64,000 nucleotides of DNA from Synergistales bacterium (GTDB lineage Bacteria; Synergistota; Synergistia; Synergistales; Aminithiophilaceae), in the NCBI GenBank assembly GCA_018433595.1, contig JAHDQY010000009.1, forward strand, positions 186,001-250,000, given 5' to 3'. The translations under genes were made by a program, and so were the position numbers. The notes beneath the pieces are model-generated. The model saw only the letters and a program-made list of their open reading frames with translations, was not told the origin of the DNA and did not search any database. This document shows positions 53,714-63,455 of this stretch, piece after piece; positions within the stretch are counted from its first letter, which is position 1, and each line of letters starts with the position of its first letter.

Positions 53714-55216
53714 GTGGTGAATCTACGAACTCTTATGGATTACCTGTCGCGAAAGGGTTTTGAGCCTCAACAATTCGGCACAGATGGTAACCCTTCGCTT
53801 TTTGATGTAACTCATGACAGCAGGAAAGTAAAAGAAGGATCTCTTTTCTGTTGTGTTCCCGGTTATAAAGCGGATGGTCATGATTTTGCGGCAGACGCGA
53901 ACAAAAGAGGAGCCGCTGCTCTTTTGTGTGAAAGACCTCTCGATTTGCCCGTTCCCCAGCTTGTCGTCAACCATGTACGTCGAGCCACGGGACATGCCGC
54001 TGCGATGGTACACGACTTTCCTGGTGAAAAACTTCGTCTCCTGGCCGTAACCGGCACAAACGGAAAGAGCACTTCAACTTATATGATTCGGCACCTTCTT
54101 GCGGAAGCGGGGCATCGGGCAGGTCTTATCGGAACGATCATCTACTCCGACGGTCACTCTGACGTCGAGTCTGATCGTACGACACCGCAAAACTGCGATG
54201 TTCAGCGTCTTCTGGCTCAAATGGTAAATGCCGGCTGCGACAGCTGTGTCATGGAAGCTTCCTCTCATGGTCTTGAACAGGGACGGCTTGAGGGGTGCCT
54301 TTTCGATGGAGCGCTTTTCACCAACCTGACGCCGGAGCACCTGGATTATCACGGGGACATGGAGCGGTATTTTGCCGCAAAATCTCTTCTGTTCAGTAAT
54401 TACATGAAACAGAACTGGAGAGGTGCTGTTAACGTCGATGATCCTTTCGGCCGGAAGCTCTACTCCCGGTGGAGCGATCAGATCATCCCCTTCGGGCTCT
54501 CAGGTCGAGTCAAAGGAGGGTGCGGGGTGAAGGACCTTGCCATGAGCCTTGAGGGACTGACGATGGACATCGTGTTCCCCGACGGCCGGTGCCGGGGCGT
54601 TTCTGTCCCTTTGACAGGGCGGTATAATGCCTACAATACGCTAGGTGTTGTCTCGTTATGGGAAGCTCTGGGCCTTGAGCGCCGTTACCCTGCCGAGAGC
54701 CTCAAGGGGATGGGACAAGTTCCGGGGCGAATGGAGCGTTACTGCTTCACCAATGGAGGTTGTGCAGTCGTTGACTACGCTCATAGCCCTGATGCCCTTG
54801 AAAAAGTCCTTTCCGCTTTGAAAGAGGTGACGTCAGGGCGGATTCTTGCAGTTTTTGGCCTCGGCGGAGAGCGTTATGTCGAAAACCGCCCTGTCATGGG
54901 GACTGTTGCCGCTTCGCTGGCTGATTACATTCTGATCACCTCAGATAACCCGCGAAGCGAGGATCCCGCCGAAATCGCCCAACAGATCGCTGCTGGGATC
55001 ATTGCATCGCCCCGGCCCGTCCCCTATGACATTGAGACAGATCGAAAAAAGGCCGTCTTCAGGGCCCTCGACATGGCTCAATCAGGCGATGTTGTCTTTA
55101 TCGGAGGGAAGGGGCCGGAACGCTTCATTGTCTTCAGCGACCGACGCATCCCCTACAACGATACGGAGGCTGTCAAGGAGTGGGCCGAGATGAGAGGCTT
55201 CGGCCTGTCGGCATGA
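53714..55216 (+). CDS. murE: UDP-MurNAc-tripeptide synthetase MurE (meso-DAP type)
   Basis: 500 residues. HDSR-like UDP site near the N-terminus, Walker A TGTNGKST, the DHLDYH-like motif (EHLDYH), and the amino-acid selectivity motif DNPR at 411-414, which in characterised enzymes marks meso-diaminopimelate rather than lysine as the third residue. The start is GTG 53714 or the adjacent GTG 53717. ATGA overlap with murF. Confidence 0.95.
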   Translation: MVNLRTLMDYLSRKGFEPQQFGTDGNPSLFDVTHDSRKVKEGSLFCCVPGYKADGHDFAADANKRGAAALLCERPLDLPVPQLVVNHVRRATGHAAAMVHDFPGEKLRLLAVTGTNGKSTSTYMIRHLLAEAGHRAGLIGTIIYSDGHSDVESDRTTPQNCDVQRLLAQMVNAGCDSCVMEASSHGLEQGRLEGCLFDGALFTNLTPEHLDYHGDMERYFAAKSLLFSNYMKQNWRGAVNVDDPFGRKLYSRWSDQIIPFGLSGRVKGGCGVKDLAMSLEGLTMDIVFPDGRCRGVSVPLTGRYNAYNTLGVVSLWEALGLERRYPAESLKGMGQVPGRMERYCFTNGGCAVVDYAHSPDALEKVLSALKEVTSGRILAVFGLGGERYVENRPVMGTVAASLADYILITSDNPRSEDPAEIAQQIAAGIIASPRPVPYDIETDRKKAVFRALDMAQSGDVVFIGGKGPERFIVFSDRRIPYNDTEAVKEWAEMRGFGLSA

Positions 55217-56601
55217 ATCTCAAAGACAGCTACACGCTGACTTGGGCGGCATCGGCAACAGGAGGGGAGAGATGGGGGAAGGAAATCTCCTTTCCGCTCC
55301 CTATCGCCGTCGACAGTCGTGAGGCAAGAAGAGGCGGTGCTTTTCTTGCCATCCGAGGGCGCTGCAAAAACGGCCATGACTTCATCGGAGATGCCCTGAA
55401 TAGAGGTGTTGCGCTTGTTATGGGCGAACGGGAGTTTCTTCTCCCTTGGGCCCGAAAAATCGAGAAGGCCGGCGCTGGAGCTCTTGCATTTAAAGAGAAT
55501 TCTGAACGAGGGTGTATCCGGCTTGCGCAGGCCTATTTCAGAGAAATTCATCCCGGCGTTGTCGTTGCGATCACGGGAAGCGTCGGCAAAACGACCTGCC
55601 GTGAACTCGCGACCCGAGCCCTTTCAGCGGAATACAATGTCCATCAGGCACAAAAGAGCCATAACACTGCAATCGGCTGTGCGTTGACAGTATTGTCTAT
55701 GGCCAAAGGGACGGAAATTCTCGTCTTGGAAATGGGGTGCAATCATTACGGCGAGATCGCTGAAATGGTTGATCTCTTTCCACCCCACATTGCCATTATC
55801 ACAGAAATTGCTCCAGCTCACCTCCAGGGGCTTGGCTCCGTTGAAGGGGTCTTGCGGGCAAAACTTGAAATCATGAACTCTCATCGCCTGGAGGCTGTGT
55901 CTTATAATGCAGATAATGATCGGTTGCGGAAGGCCTTGGCAACGTTGCCTCCGGGTGTAGAGGGCATCTCTGTCGGTTATGACGCGTTTTCACGCTTCAG
56001 GTTTACTGAAGTGACTCAGAGTTTGAATGAAGGAGAGCCTTCTCTGGCATTGCGGGCACGCTGGCAAGATAGAGAGCTGTTTCTGAAAAGTGGATTGTTC
56101 GGCCGTCATCAGGCCTACGCCCTGGGTTTCGCTGCCGCCCTATCGTCCTATTTGGGAGTTCACGGTTTTGAGAAGGCCCTCGCCGATGTCCGCAGCCTGC
56201 CGGGTAGAGGAGGGGTTTTTCGGCGCCGAGGCGGTGGTGTCGTCGTTGATGAATCCTACAATGCGAATCCCCTTTCAATGCGGGCGGCACTTGATGCCTT
56301 TGCAGGACTGGTTGAAAAAAAAGGGGGCTGGGCTTTGCTCGGCTCCATGGGGGAATTAGGAGAAGATGCGAAGTCTCTTCATCGGCTTCTTCTTGAAGAA
56401 GCGTCTTTACCTGAAAAACTCCTGCTTTTAGGTGAACTATGGCCGTTGAATGGACTCCCATCTCAAGCCAGGAGGATTGTCAGCGTTGAAGAGGCTTTAG
56501 AAATCTTAAAAGAAGAATTCTTATCAGGGGAATCGATCCTTGTTAAGGGTTCGCGCATTTGGGAGTTGGAGCGGGTTGTCCAATGGATTTTGGAAGAATG
56601 A
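55213..56601 (+). CDS. murF: UDP-MurNAc-tripeptide:D-Ala-D-Ala ligase MurF
   Basis: 462 residues: DSREARRGGAFLAIRG in the UDP-binding domain, Walker A GSVGKTT, the LEMGCNHYGEI motif, and VVDESYNANPLSMRAAL in the C-terminal domain, which is specific to MurF. The ATG overlaps the murE stop; the 11 extra upstream codons in frame lie inside murE. mraY follows with the same overlap. Confidence 0.95.
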   Translation: MNLKDSYTLTWAASATGGERWGKEISFPLPIAVDSREARRGGAFLAIRGRCKNGHDFIGDALNRGVALVMGEREFLLPWARKIEKAGAGALAFKENSERGCIRLAQAYFREIHPGVVVAITGSVGKTTCRELATRALSAEYNVHQAQKSHNTAIGCALTVLSMAKGTEILVLEMGCNHYGEIAEMVDLFPPHIAIITEIAPAHLQGLGSVEGVLRAKLEIMNSHRLEAVSYNADNDRLRKALATLPPGVEGISVGYDAFSRFRFTEVTQSLNEGEPSLALRARWQDRELFLKSGLFGRHQAYALGFAAALSSYLGVHGFEKALADVRSLPGRGGVFRRRGGGVVVDESYNANPLSMRAALDAFAGLVEKKGGWALLGSMGELGEDAKSLHRLLLEEASLPEKLLLLGELWPLNGLPSQARRIVSVEEALEILKEEFLSGESILVKGSRIWELERVVQWILEE

Positions 56602-57551
56602 GCACCATTTATTTTTTCTCTGCATGTTTTATTTTCGTAATCGCTGTTGTGTTGCAGGGGGCATGGATTTATTTTCTCAGGCGGATCAAGGCAGCTCAAA
56701 CGCTGAAATCTTATGGTCCTAAACGGCATTTGGAATCCAAAAAATGTACCCCTACTATGGGGGGTGCTCTTTTCCCGATCTCGTTTGCTTTAGGGGTTTT
56801 TCTTGTCTATCGACCTCTGGGGCTTTTAAGACAAGAAGTGCTTCTCCTTTTCTCCCTCCCCACAGCAGTGGCCTTAATCGGATTCATCGACGATTGGCTC
56901 AAGCTCAAAAGAACCTCGAGTGAGGGCTTGCGAAGTCTTCAGAAACTTTCTCTTCAAATTTTCTTTTCGCTTCCATGGGTCCTCTGGATCTGCCTGGGAA
57001 GGGGATTTTATCTCTGGCCTGATGTTGCCTTTTCCCCATGGCTCGGTGTTCCTCTTCTGCTTTTTTTGACCATCGGGGTGCTGAACGCTGTCAACATCAC
57101 GGATGGCCTTGATGGATTGGCCTCAGGAGCTTTTGCTCTCTCCATGCTTGGTGGAGCCTGTCTTTTAGGTAATCCGTGGTCAATCCTCTGTTCTTGCGGG
57201 GCAGTCACGGTTCTGGCTTTTTTATGGCACAACGGCTATCCGGCAAAAGTTTTTATGGGAGATGTGGGGGCTCACTTTCTTGGAGGGCTTTTAATCACCC
57301 TCTGCGTCTTGTCCGATAGAACAGCAACCCTCTTTCCTCTCGGATTCCTTTTCGGTTTAGAGGCTCTCTCTGTCGTCATACAACTGCTTTCAATCCGGAC
57401 GAGGGGGAAAAAGGTCTTTCTCATGAGCCCTATCCATCATCACTTTGAATTGAAGGGCTGGTCTGAGACGGAGATTGTGACGCGCTTCTGGCTGGTTCAT
57501 CTCTTGGGGATGACGTTTCTCAGCGGAATTCTCCTTTTCCTGACGAACTGA
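56598..57551 (+). CDS. mraY: Phospho-MurNAc-pentapeptide transferase MraY
   Basis: Makes lipid I by moving phospho-MurNAc-pentapeptide to undecaprenyl phosphate. 317 residues, about ten membrane helices. Conserved TPTMGG, the Mg-binding DDWLKL, NITDGLDGLASG, FMGDVGAHFLGG and PIHHHFELKGWSE are all present. ATG 56598 overlaps the murF stop; ATG 56583, five codons earlier, is the alternative. Confidence 0.95.
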   Translation: MSTIYFFSACFIFVIAVVLQGAWIYFLRRIKAAQTLKSYGPKRHLESKKCTPTMGGALFPISFALGVFLVYRPLGLLRQEVLLLFSLPTAVALIGFIDDWLKLKRTSSEGLRSLQKLSLQIFFSLPWVLWICLGRGFYLWPDVAFSPWLGVPLLLFLTIGVLNAVNITDGLDGLASGAFALSMLGGACLLGNPWSILCSCGAVTVLAFLWHNGYPAKVFMGDVGAHFLGGLLITLCVLSDRTATLFPLGFLFGLEALSVVIQLLSIRTRGKKVFLMSPIHHHFELKGWSETEIVTRFWLVHLLGMTFLSGILLFLTN

Positions 57552-57579
57552 AGGGCGAATTCATTCGGGGGGTAAGGTT

Positions 57580-58947
57580 TTGTTCCAGTTAACCGGGAAA
57601 GAAAAAGTAACCGTTATCGGGTCCGGTGTCAGCGGCTTTTCCGCAGCGCTTTGCGCGAGCAAACGATTCCCATCAGTCTTCCTTTCCGATCAAGGGGTGG
57701 TCGACGATCGGATCAAAGAGAGAGCCCGAGAGGCCGGTATCGCATGGGAAGAGGGAGGGCATAGCGAGAGAGCCTGGCAGTCTGATCTCGTTGTCGTCAG
57801 TTCCGGGATTCCGCCGACAGCCTATCCCGTTCTTGAGGCTCATAAGCGGGGTCTTGCTCTGATCAGTGAAGCCGATTTCGTTTTCCCGTGGCTTCATGCG
57901 AAACTGATCGGTGTCTCCGGCAGTAATGGAAAGACCACGACAACGGCATTGCTGGCCCATCTTTTGCGGGAAGGAGGCTATGAAGCGGAGGCAGCAGGCA
58001 ACATCGGGGCACCTCTGGCTGATTTTGTCGGTAGGGAGCTTGATTTTCTCGTTGTTGAACTCAGCAGCTTTCAGCTTCATTGGTCGCAGGGACTTCGTCT
58101 AGCCGGTGCTCTGTTGACGAATCTTGCTCCTGACCACATCGACTGGCATGGGTCCTTCGAAGCCTACGTTGCCGCTAAAATGAAACTTTTTTCGTTTCTG
58201 TCCCGTCAGGGATGGGGGATCCTTCAATATGGCGATGTAGAATCGCTTGCGAAGCTTAAAGTAGCGCCGACGCTTCATTGCCTTACATGGGAGGAAAAAT
58301 CGGCCGGTCCGGGTGATATCCTGCTTACATCAACGGATGCTTGGCAGGTGGAGGAAGAGGGCTTCAAAAAACTTTTTCAACGAGAGGTCCTTTCTTTGCC
58401 GGGGAAACATAATTTTGAAAACGCTGCCATGGCTTCCGCTGCAGCAAATCTGATCGGACTGGACGCATTGGACATCACGCGGGGCCTCCTTTCATTTCAC
58501 TCGTTGCCTCATCGCTGTGAGGTGGTCGGCGATAAGAGCGGTCTGCGTTTCGTCGATGATTCCAAGGGAACGAACGTTGCCGCTACGGTGACGGCGCTTT
58601 CTTCTCTTGATGGGCCCAAGGTGATCCTCCTCGGCGGGAAGGGGAAAGGGGAGGACTACCTACCTCTTGCTCTTGCCGTACAAAAAGAGGCTCGTTACGC
58701 CGTTCTTTACGGAGTGGAAGCGCCGGCAATCGCCAAGGCTCTCAAGGAAGCGGGTTACGCTCGTTTCGAAATCACCGAGGATTTGAGCGGCGCTTTCCCC
58801 AAGGCTCTTGAGCGGGCAAGGCCAGGAGACACCATCCTTCTTTCTCCAGCCTGCACGAGCTGGGATCAGTATCCCAACTATAAGGAACGCGGCCGCCATT
58901 TCCGCAGACTTGTGGAGGCGATCTCTCATGGAAAGGGAGACGAGTGA
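57580..58947 (+). CDS. murD: UDP-MurNAc-L-alanine:D-glutamate ligase MurD
   Basis: 455 residues: Rossmann-like UDP domain (VTVIGSGVSGFSAALCA), P-loop GVSGSNGKTTT, NLAPDHIDWHGS, the FVDDSKGTN motif, and the C-terminal LLSPACTSWDQYPNYKERG. TTG start behind GGGGGTAAGG. It overlaps ftsW by 20 nt. Confidence 0.95.
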   Translation: MFQLTGKEKVTVIGSGVSGFSAALCASKRFPSVFLSDQGVVDDRIKERAREAGIAWEEGGHSERAWQSDLVVVSSGIPPTAYPVLEAHKRGLALISEADFVFPWLHAKLIGVSGSNGKTTTTALLAHLLREGGYEAEAAGNIGAPLADFVGRELDFLVVELSSFQLHWSQGLRLAGALLTNLAPDHIDWHGSFEAYVAAKMKLFSFLSRQGWGILQYGDVESLAKLKVAPTLHCLTWEEKSAGPGDILLTSTDAWQVEEEGFKKLFQREVLSLPGKHNFENAAMASAAANLIGLDALDITRGLLSFHSLPHRCEVVGDKSGLRFVDDSKGTNVAATVTALSSLDGPKVILLGGKGKGEDYLPLALAVQKEARYAVLYGVEAPAIAKALKEAGYARFEITEDLSGAFPKALERARPGDTILLSPACTSWDQYPNYKERGRHFRRLVEAISHGKGDE

Positions 58948-60052
58948 CGGTTCTTTCCAGGGGCCTGATCCGTTTCTTTGGGTCATTCCCCTGGTCCTGA
59001 CGGGGTTAGGCATTCTGATTATCTCGTCAACGACAAGCTACCGATCTCTTTCCATCTACGGGAACCCCTTCGTTTTTGGCCTGAGACAGTTTCAATTTTT
59101 GGGAATCGGTCTTATCGCCATGCTTGTCGCCTACATGATCCCTTTGAGGTGGACCCAGAAAGGGACTGCCTCTCTTTGGGTTATTGCCCTTGCGTTGACA
59201 TGGCTCAGCCTGGTTCCTGCCTTTAGTCATACGGCGGGTGGTGCCTCTCGCTGGATACGCTTGGGGCCTCTTACTTTCCAACCGCTGGAACTTCTTATCT
59301 TGGCGTCGGTCGCTCACCTTGCAAATCGCTTAACAAACGAACCACTGAGTTCAAGAAGAGCTTTTGGTCGTGCCCTTCTACTTTTTTCCGTTGCCGTTGT
59401 ACCGCTTCTTTTTCAGCCGGATCTCGGTGGTGCCCTTCTTTTAGGTTTTTTATGCATGGGGCTTTATGTGAATCGTTACGGCTGGTTTTACCCTCTTATT
59501 GGTGGAGCAGGGTTATGCTTGGTTGGGGGTCTTCTTGTGACCTTCGAAAAATATCGAATGCGCAGGATTTGGGCCTTTCTGGATCCCTGGAAAGATCCTC
59601 GGGATAGTGGTTTTCAGGTTATTCAGGGGCTCGTCGCTTTTGCTAACGGAGGGTTTTGGGGTGTCGGGCTTGGAAAAGGTCTTCAAAAATTACATTACCT
59701 ACCAGCTTCACACACGGATTTTATTTTTTCTGTTCTGGCAGAAGAGCTTGGTTTTCCCGGGACAGCCCTTGTTTTGCTCCTTTTTGCATTTTGGGCCTTT
59801 CGCGTAAAGCAATTGACATGCTGTCAAGAAGGGGAGTTTTCCTCTCTTTTTTCATGGGGACTTGCTATATCAATTCTTTTGCCAATGACAATCAACTTAG
59901 GAGGAGTTACAAAACTACTCCCACTGACAGGAATGCCGCTTCCTTTTCTGAGTTACGGAGGTAGCTCTCTTGTTTCCATGTGGATTAAAGTGGGTCTTCT
60001 CTTAAGGCTTTCGAGGGAGACGAAGGGGGAGAAAGCCTTTGAAGGCCTTTAA
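58928..60052 (+). CDS. ftsW: Septal peptidoglycan polymerase FtsW (SEDS family)
   Basis: 374 residues with about ten membrane helices. GGASRWIRLG, the FQPLEL segment with the catalytic-region glutamate, QPDLGGALLL and the C-terminal GMPLPFLSYGGSSL are SEDS hallmarks. Position between murD and murG marks it as FtsW rather than RodA. ATG 58928 inside the end of murD. Confidence 0.93.
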   Translation: MERETSDGSFQGPDPFLWVIPLVLTGLGILIISSTTSYRSLSIYGNPFVFGLRQFQFLGIGLIAMLVAYMIPLRWTQKGTASLWVIALALTWLSLVPAFSHTAGGASRWIRLGPLTFQPLELLILASVAHLANRLTNEPLSSRRAFGRALLLFSVAVVPLLFQPDLGGALLLGFLCMGLYVNRYGWFYPLIGGAGLCLVGGLLVTFEKYRMRRIWAFLDPWKDPRDSGFQVIQGLVAFANGGFWGVGLGKGLQKLHYLPASHTDFIFSVLAEELGFPGTALVLLLFAFWAFRVKQLTCCQEGEFSSLFSWGLAISILLPMTINLGGVTKLLPLTGMPLPFLSYGGSSLVSMWIKVGLLLRLSRETKGEKAFEGL

Positions 60053-61136
60053 AATTCTTCTTGTCGCAGGAGGAACCGGTGGGCATATTTTCCCAGCCCT
60101 TTCTTTTGGAAAATGGATTAAAAAAGAGATTCATAATTCAAGCGTTTTTTACGTTTCAGGGAGTCGCTCCATGGAAAAGGACATATATGGGTATTACGGC
60201 ATTGAGGCTATGGTTTTGCCTCTTGACGGCTCCCCCCAGGGGAGCAAGGGGCTGACCGCGATGATAAGATGGAAAAATATTTTTCTGTCCTACTTCATTG
60301 CCCTTAAGTGGTTTTCTCGTTTAAGGCCTGATTTTATTTGTCTCTTTGGTGGCTATCTTAGTCTTCCTGTGATGATGGCTGCGAAAACTTTCTCCGTCCC
60401 CCTGCTCCTTCATGAGCAGAATGCCCGGGCAGGTCGTGTCACGAGGCTGGCTAAAAAATGGAATATCCCTGTAGCCTCAGGCTGGCCTCAATGTGAACCT
60501 TTCAAGAGTGGGGAGACTTTTTTTACCGGTATCCCCGTTCGTCCCATCGAACGTTTGCAACGAAACGAAGCATGGCATAAACTGGGGACTGGTTGTGTCC
60601 TTCCCGCAGGCCCGATGCTTTTTATTTTAGGTGGTTCCCTGGGGAGCGTTTCTCTTGGAAGTTTAGCCACGATGATCGCTTCTCATCACAAGTTCAGAGA
60701 TTGGCTTGTGGTCGAGGTCGGGACGGTGTCACAGGTTACGTGGGAGGGTGGGCATCTCTTGCGTGTCCCGAGGGCTTGGAATGTCGAATGTTTTTTTTCT
60801 TTAGCCGATCTTGTCCTCTGCCGCGGAGGCGCCTCTTCGCTCTGGGAGCTGCTTCTCTGGCACATTCCTGCCGTCGTTGCTCCCTGGAGGGGCGCCAGCG
60901 ATGACCATCAGCTTGCTAACGCTGCATGTTTCGAATCACTTGGTGGAGGCCTTTTGTGGCGTGAGGGCGTTGATCGACCCGAAGACATTCCGGACCTTCT
61001 GGAAACTGCCTGGATGAGGTGCCGAAAGAGACCCACTGGGAGGAAGTCTTTCTCCAGCTCCTTCTCCGGCGATAATGTCTGTCGATCGCTTTGGAGGGTT
61101 CTCACCGATACAGATCGAAGGGAGAGGGCTCAATGA
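60039..61136 (+). CDS. murG: Lipid II synthase MurG (GlcNAc transferase)
   Basis: 365 residues, GT-B fold. The first glycine loop GGTGGHIFPAL, GGYLSLPVMMAA, HEQNARAGRVTRL, the second glycine loop GGSLGSVSL, and CRGGASSLWELLLWHIPAV for UDP-GlcNAc binding are all visible. It acts on lipid I at the inner membrane face. TTG start overlapping ftsW by 14 nt. Confidence 0.93.
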   Translation: MKAFKILLVAGGTGGHIFPALSFGKWIKKEIHNSSVFYVSGSRSMEKDIYGYYGIEAMVLPLDGSPQGSKGLTAMIRWKNIFLSYFIALKWFSRLRPDFICLFGGYLSLPVMMAAKTFSVPLLLHEQNARAGRVTRLAKKWNIPVASGWPQCEPFKSGETFFTGIPVRPIERLQRNEAWHKLGTGCVLPAGPMLFILGGSLGSVSLGSLATMIASHHKFRDWLVVEVGTVSQVTWEGGHLLRVPRAWNVECFFSLADLVLCRGGASSLWELLLWHIPAVVAPWRGASDDHQLANAACFESLGGGLLWREGVDRPEDIPDLLETAWMRCRKRPTGRKSFSSSFSGDNVCRSLWRVLTDTDRRERAQ

Positions 61137-62566
61137 ATGTCCAGCGACAGGAGATACTGGACGCAGAGCGCGTTCATCTTCTGGGAATTGGAGGGGCAGG
61201 GATGAGTGGCCTTGCTCTTCTCCTGCAGGAGCTCGGTTATGAAGTCAGTGGGTGTGATGTGGCTCGCACCTGCTACACAGATAAAGTCGAAGCCCGCTCC
61301 ATTGAGGTGACCCTTGGGCATGATGCGGATCATCTTGATCGCTATGCGCCGGATCTGCTGATTTACAGCAGCGCTGTTGCCGGGACGAATCCTGAAATCG
61401 TCGAGGCGCTCCGGCGAGGCATCATGACGGCTAAACGGGCGGAGGTTTTGAGTCTGCTGTTCAATAGCCGCTTTGGAGTTGGCATAGCAGGGACTCACGG
61501 AAAGACGACAACGTCCTCTATGATTTCCCTGATCCTTGAGCGGGCGGGACTGAGCCCGACTGTTGCCATAGGCGGGGAACTCTGCGACATCGGTTGCAAT
61601 GCCAAACTTGGCCAGGGTGCAATGATGGTGGCAGAACTTGACGAAAGCGACGGTTCTTTTGAGCTCTTTTCTCCCTATATTTCCATAGTGACCAATATTG
61701 ATTGGGATCATGTCGATCGCTATCCCGATCTGCAAAGTGTCGTGGAGGGGTTTAACCGCTTCCTCTCCAACCGCCACCCTGATGGGAAAACTATTGTCTG
61801 TGCCGAAGATCCAGGAGTTCAGATTCTCCTTTCGCAACGGGCCACTGAGGGCTTGATCACCTACGGTTGGGGGGCAAAATGGGACTGGGGTGCCCAGGCC
61901 TTGGAGCACTTCAGCGGGGGTGGGGTCTCCTTTGATCTGCTCCGGCGTGGGGTACCCGCTGGCAAAATTCGGCTTGGTGTCTCCGGTGAGCATAATGTCC
62001 TCAACTCATTGGCTGCTCTTGCTGCGGTTGAGCTTTTAGGAGTCGATGTCACCAAGGCTTCACGGGCTTTGAAAGATTTTAGAGGCGCAAAACGGCGACT
62101 CCAGTTTATCGGGAAATCACGTGACATTGATGTCTATGACGACTATGCTCACCATCCGCGGGAAATTTCTGCGACACTTACAGCCTTGAGGCAAATCTTC
62201 CCTGAGCGACGCCTTATCGTCGCCTTCCAGCCTCATCGATATAGCAGAACAGCGGCACTTTATGATGGATTTGCTCAATCTCTGTCTCTTGCCGATCTGG
62301 TTGCTCTCGCTCCGGTTTATCCCGCGGATGAGCCCTTACTTCCAGGTGTTGACTCAACGCTGATTTCTGAGGCCATGAAAAGCAAGGGTTTCGCGGAGCC
62401 GCTCCTTGCTTCGACATTGGAGGAGCTCGGCGAGGTGCTGGCGAGCCGCCTTAAGCCTGGAGATCTTGTTGTGACGGTTGGAGCTGGAAATATTTTTAAA
62501 CTTGGGAAGCGCTTGCTGAACAGTGTCAGAGGGAAAGGGCAAAATGTGGTGGCTGTCGGAGCTTGA
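61133..62566 (+). CDS. murC: UDP-MurNAc:L-alanine ligase MurC
   Basis: 477 residues: HLLGIGGAGMSGLALLL, GTHGKTTTSSMI (P-loop), ELDESDGSFE, DWDHVDRYP and the YDDYAHHPREI motif. ATG 61133 overlaps the murG stop; the upstream 14 codons in frame are within murG. murB starts inside its last codons. Confidence 0.96.
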   Translation: MNVQRQEILDAERVHLLGIGGAGMSGLALLLQELGYEVSGCDVARTCYTDKVEARSIEVTLGHDADHLDRYAPDLLIYSSAVAGTNPEIVEALRRGIMTAKRAEVLSLLFNSRFGVGIAGTHGKTTTSSMISLILERAGLSPTVAIGGELCDIGCNAKLGQGAMMVAELDESDGSFELFSPYISIVTNIDWDHVDRYPDLQSVVEGFNRFLSNRHPDGKTIVCAEDPGVQILLSQRATEGLITYGWGAKWDWGAQALEHFSGGGVSFDLLRRGVPAGKIRLGVSGEHNVLNSLAALAAVELLGVDVTKASRALKDFRGAKRRLQFIGKSRDIDVYDDYAHHPREISATLTALRQIFPERRLIVAFQPHRYSRTAALYDGFAQSLSLADLVALAPVYPADEPLLPGVDSTLISEAMKSKGFAEPLLASTLEELGEVLASRLKPGDLVVTVGAGNIFKLGKRLLNSVRGKGQNVVAVGA

Positions 62567-63455
62567 ACAGCGTTTTGGAAAGAGACTCAGGAAAGATGAG
62601 TTTTTAAAAAAGCATACCTCTTGGCATGTCGGAGGCAAAGCCGCTTTTTTTGCAGAACCGATCAACGAGCAAGAAATATTAAGGCTTATCCACATGGCTA
62701 GGGAGAAGTCGCTATCGCTAATTGTCCTTGGTGGCGGAACAAATGTTTTAGTCCATGATAAAGGGTTTGAGGGGATAGTAATTTCAACAAAGAGTCTTCG
62801 TGGAATTAAGCGACTTGGGGAAACCAGATTTATTTTTGAAGCTGGTGTACTCACCTCTCAAATTCTTTCACTTACGCGAAAGGAAAATCTTTCCGGATGG
62901 GAGCATATGGCCGGAATTCCTGGAACCCTCGGCGGAGCTTTGATCGGTAACGCTGGAGTTGCTGGTAAAACTGTCGAGGAGCGCGTTGTTTGGGTGGAAA
63001 GCCTTGAAAGAAATCTTTCTCATAAAAAATGGGAAAGAGATGACATTAAATGGGACTATCGTGATTCTTCATTGGCCCAAGGCAATCGCTTTATTTTACG
63101 TGCATGTTTGGATTTTAGACCATCAACAAGAGAAACTGTTGATTCAAGCATTAATTACTATGCACAAAAAAGATCAAATCAACCTTCAAAGGGTTTTTCG
63201 GCAGGATCTGTTTTTAAAAACATTTCTCCCGTGGAACCAGCGGGGCTTTTGCTGGAGAAATATCACTGTAAAGGCTTAAGTGAAGGCAATGCCAGCGTCT
63301 CTGATCGCCATGCCAACTTCATAATTAATAACGGAAATGCCACGTCAAATGAAATATGGAGATTGATAAAGCGGTGCAGGGATATTATTTTAGAAAATCA
63401 TGGAAAATGGCTAGATCTAGAGGTGAATTTAATAGGTGGACCATGGAGGCAATAA
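62544..63455 (+). CDS. murB: UDP-N-acetylenolpyruvoylglucosamine reductase MurB
   Basis: 303 residues, a short (type II) MurB: HTSWHVGGKA and LGGGTNVLVHDKGFEG in the FAD domain, MAGIPGTLGGALIGNAGV, catalytic serine in AGSVFKN, and the C-terminal GLSEGNASVSDRHANFIIN. Strongly AT-rich (18 G+C of 60 in 63121-63180) compared with murC upstream. ATG 62544 after GAGGGAAAGGG. Confidence 0.94.
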   Translation: MWWLSELEQRFGKRLRKDEFLKKHTSWHVGGKAAFFAEPINEQEILRLIHMAREKSLSLIVLGGGTNVLVHDKGFEGIVISTKSLRGIKRLGETRFIFEAGVLTSQILSLTRKENLSGWEHMAGIPGTLGGALIGNAGVAGKTVEERVVWVESLERNLSHKKWERDDIKWDYRDSSLAQGNRFILRACLDFRPSTRETVDSSINYYAQKRSNQPSKGFSAGSVFKNISPVEPAGLLLEKYHCKGLSEGNASVSDRHANFIINNGNATSNEIWRLIKRCRDIILENHGKWLDLEVNLIGGPWRQ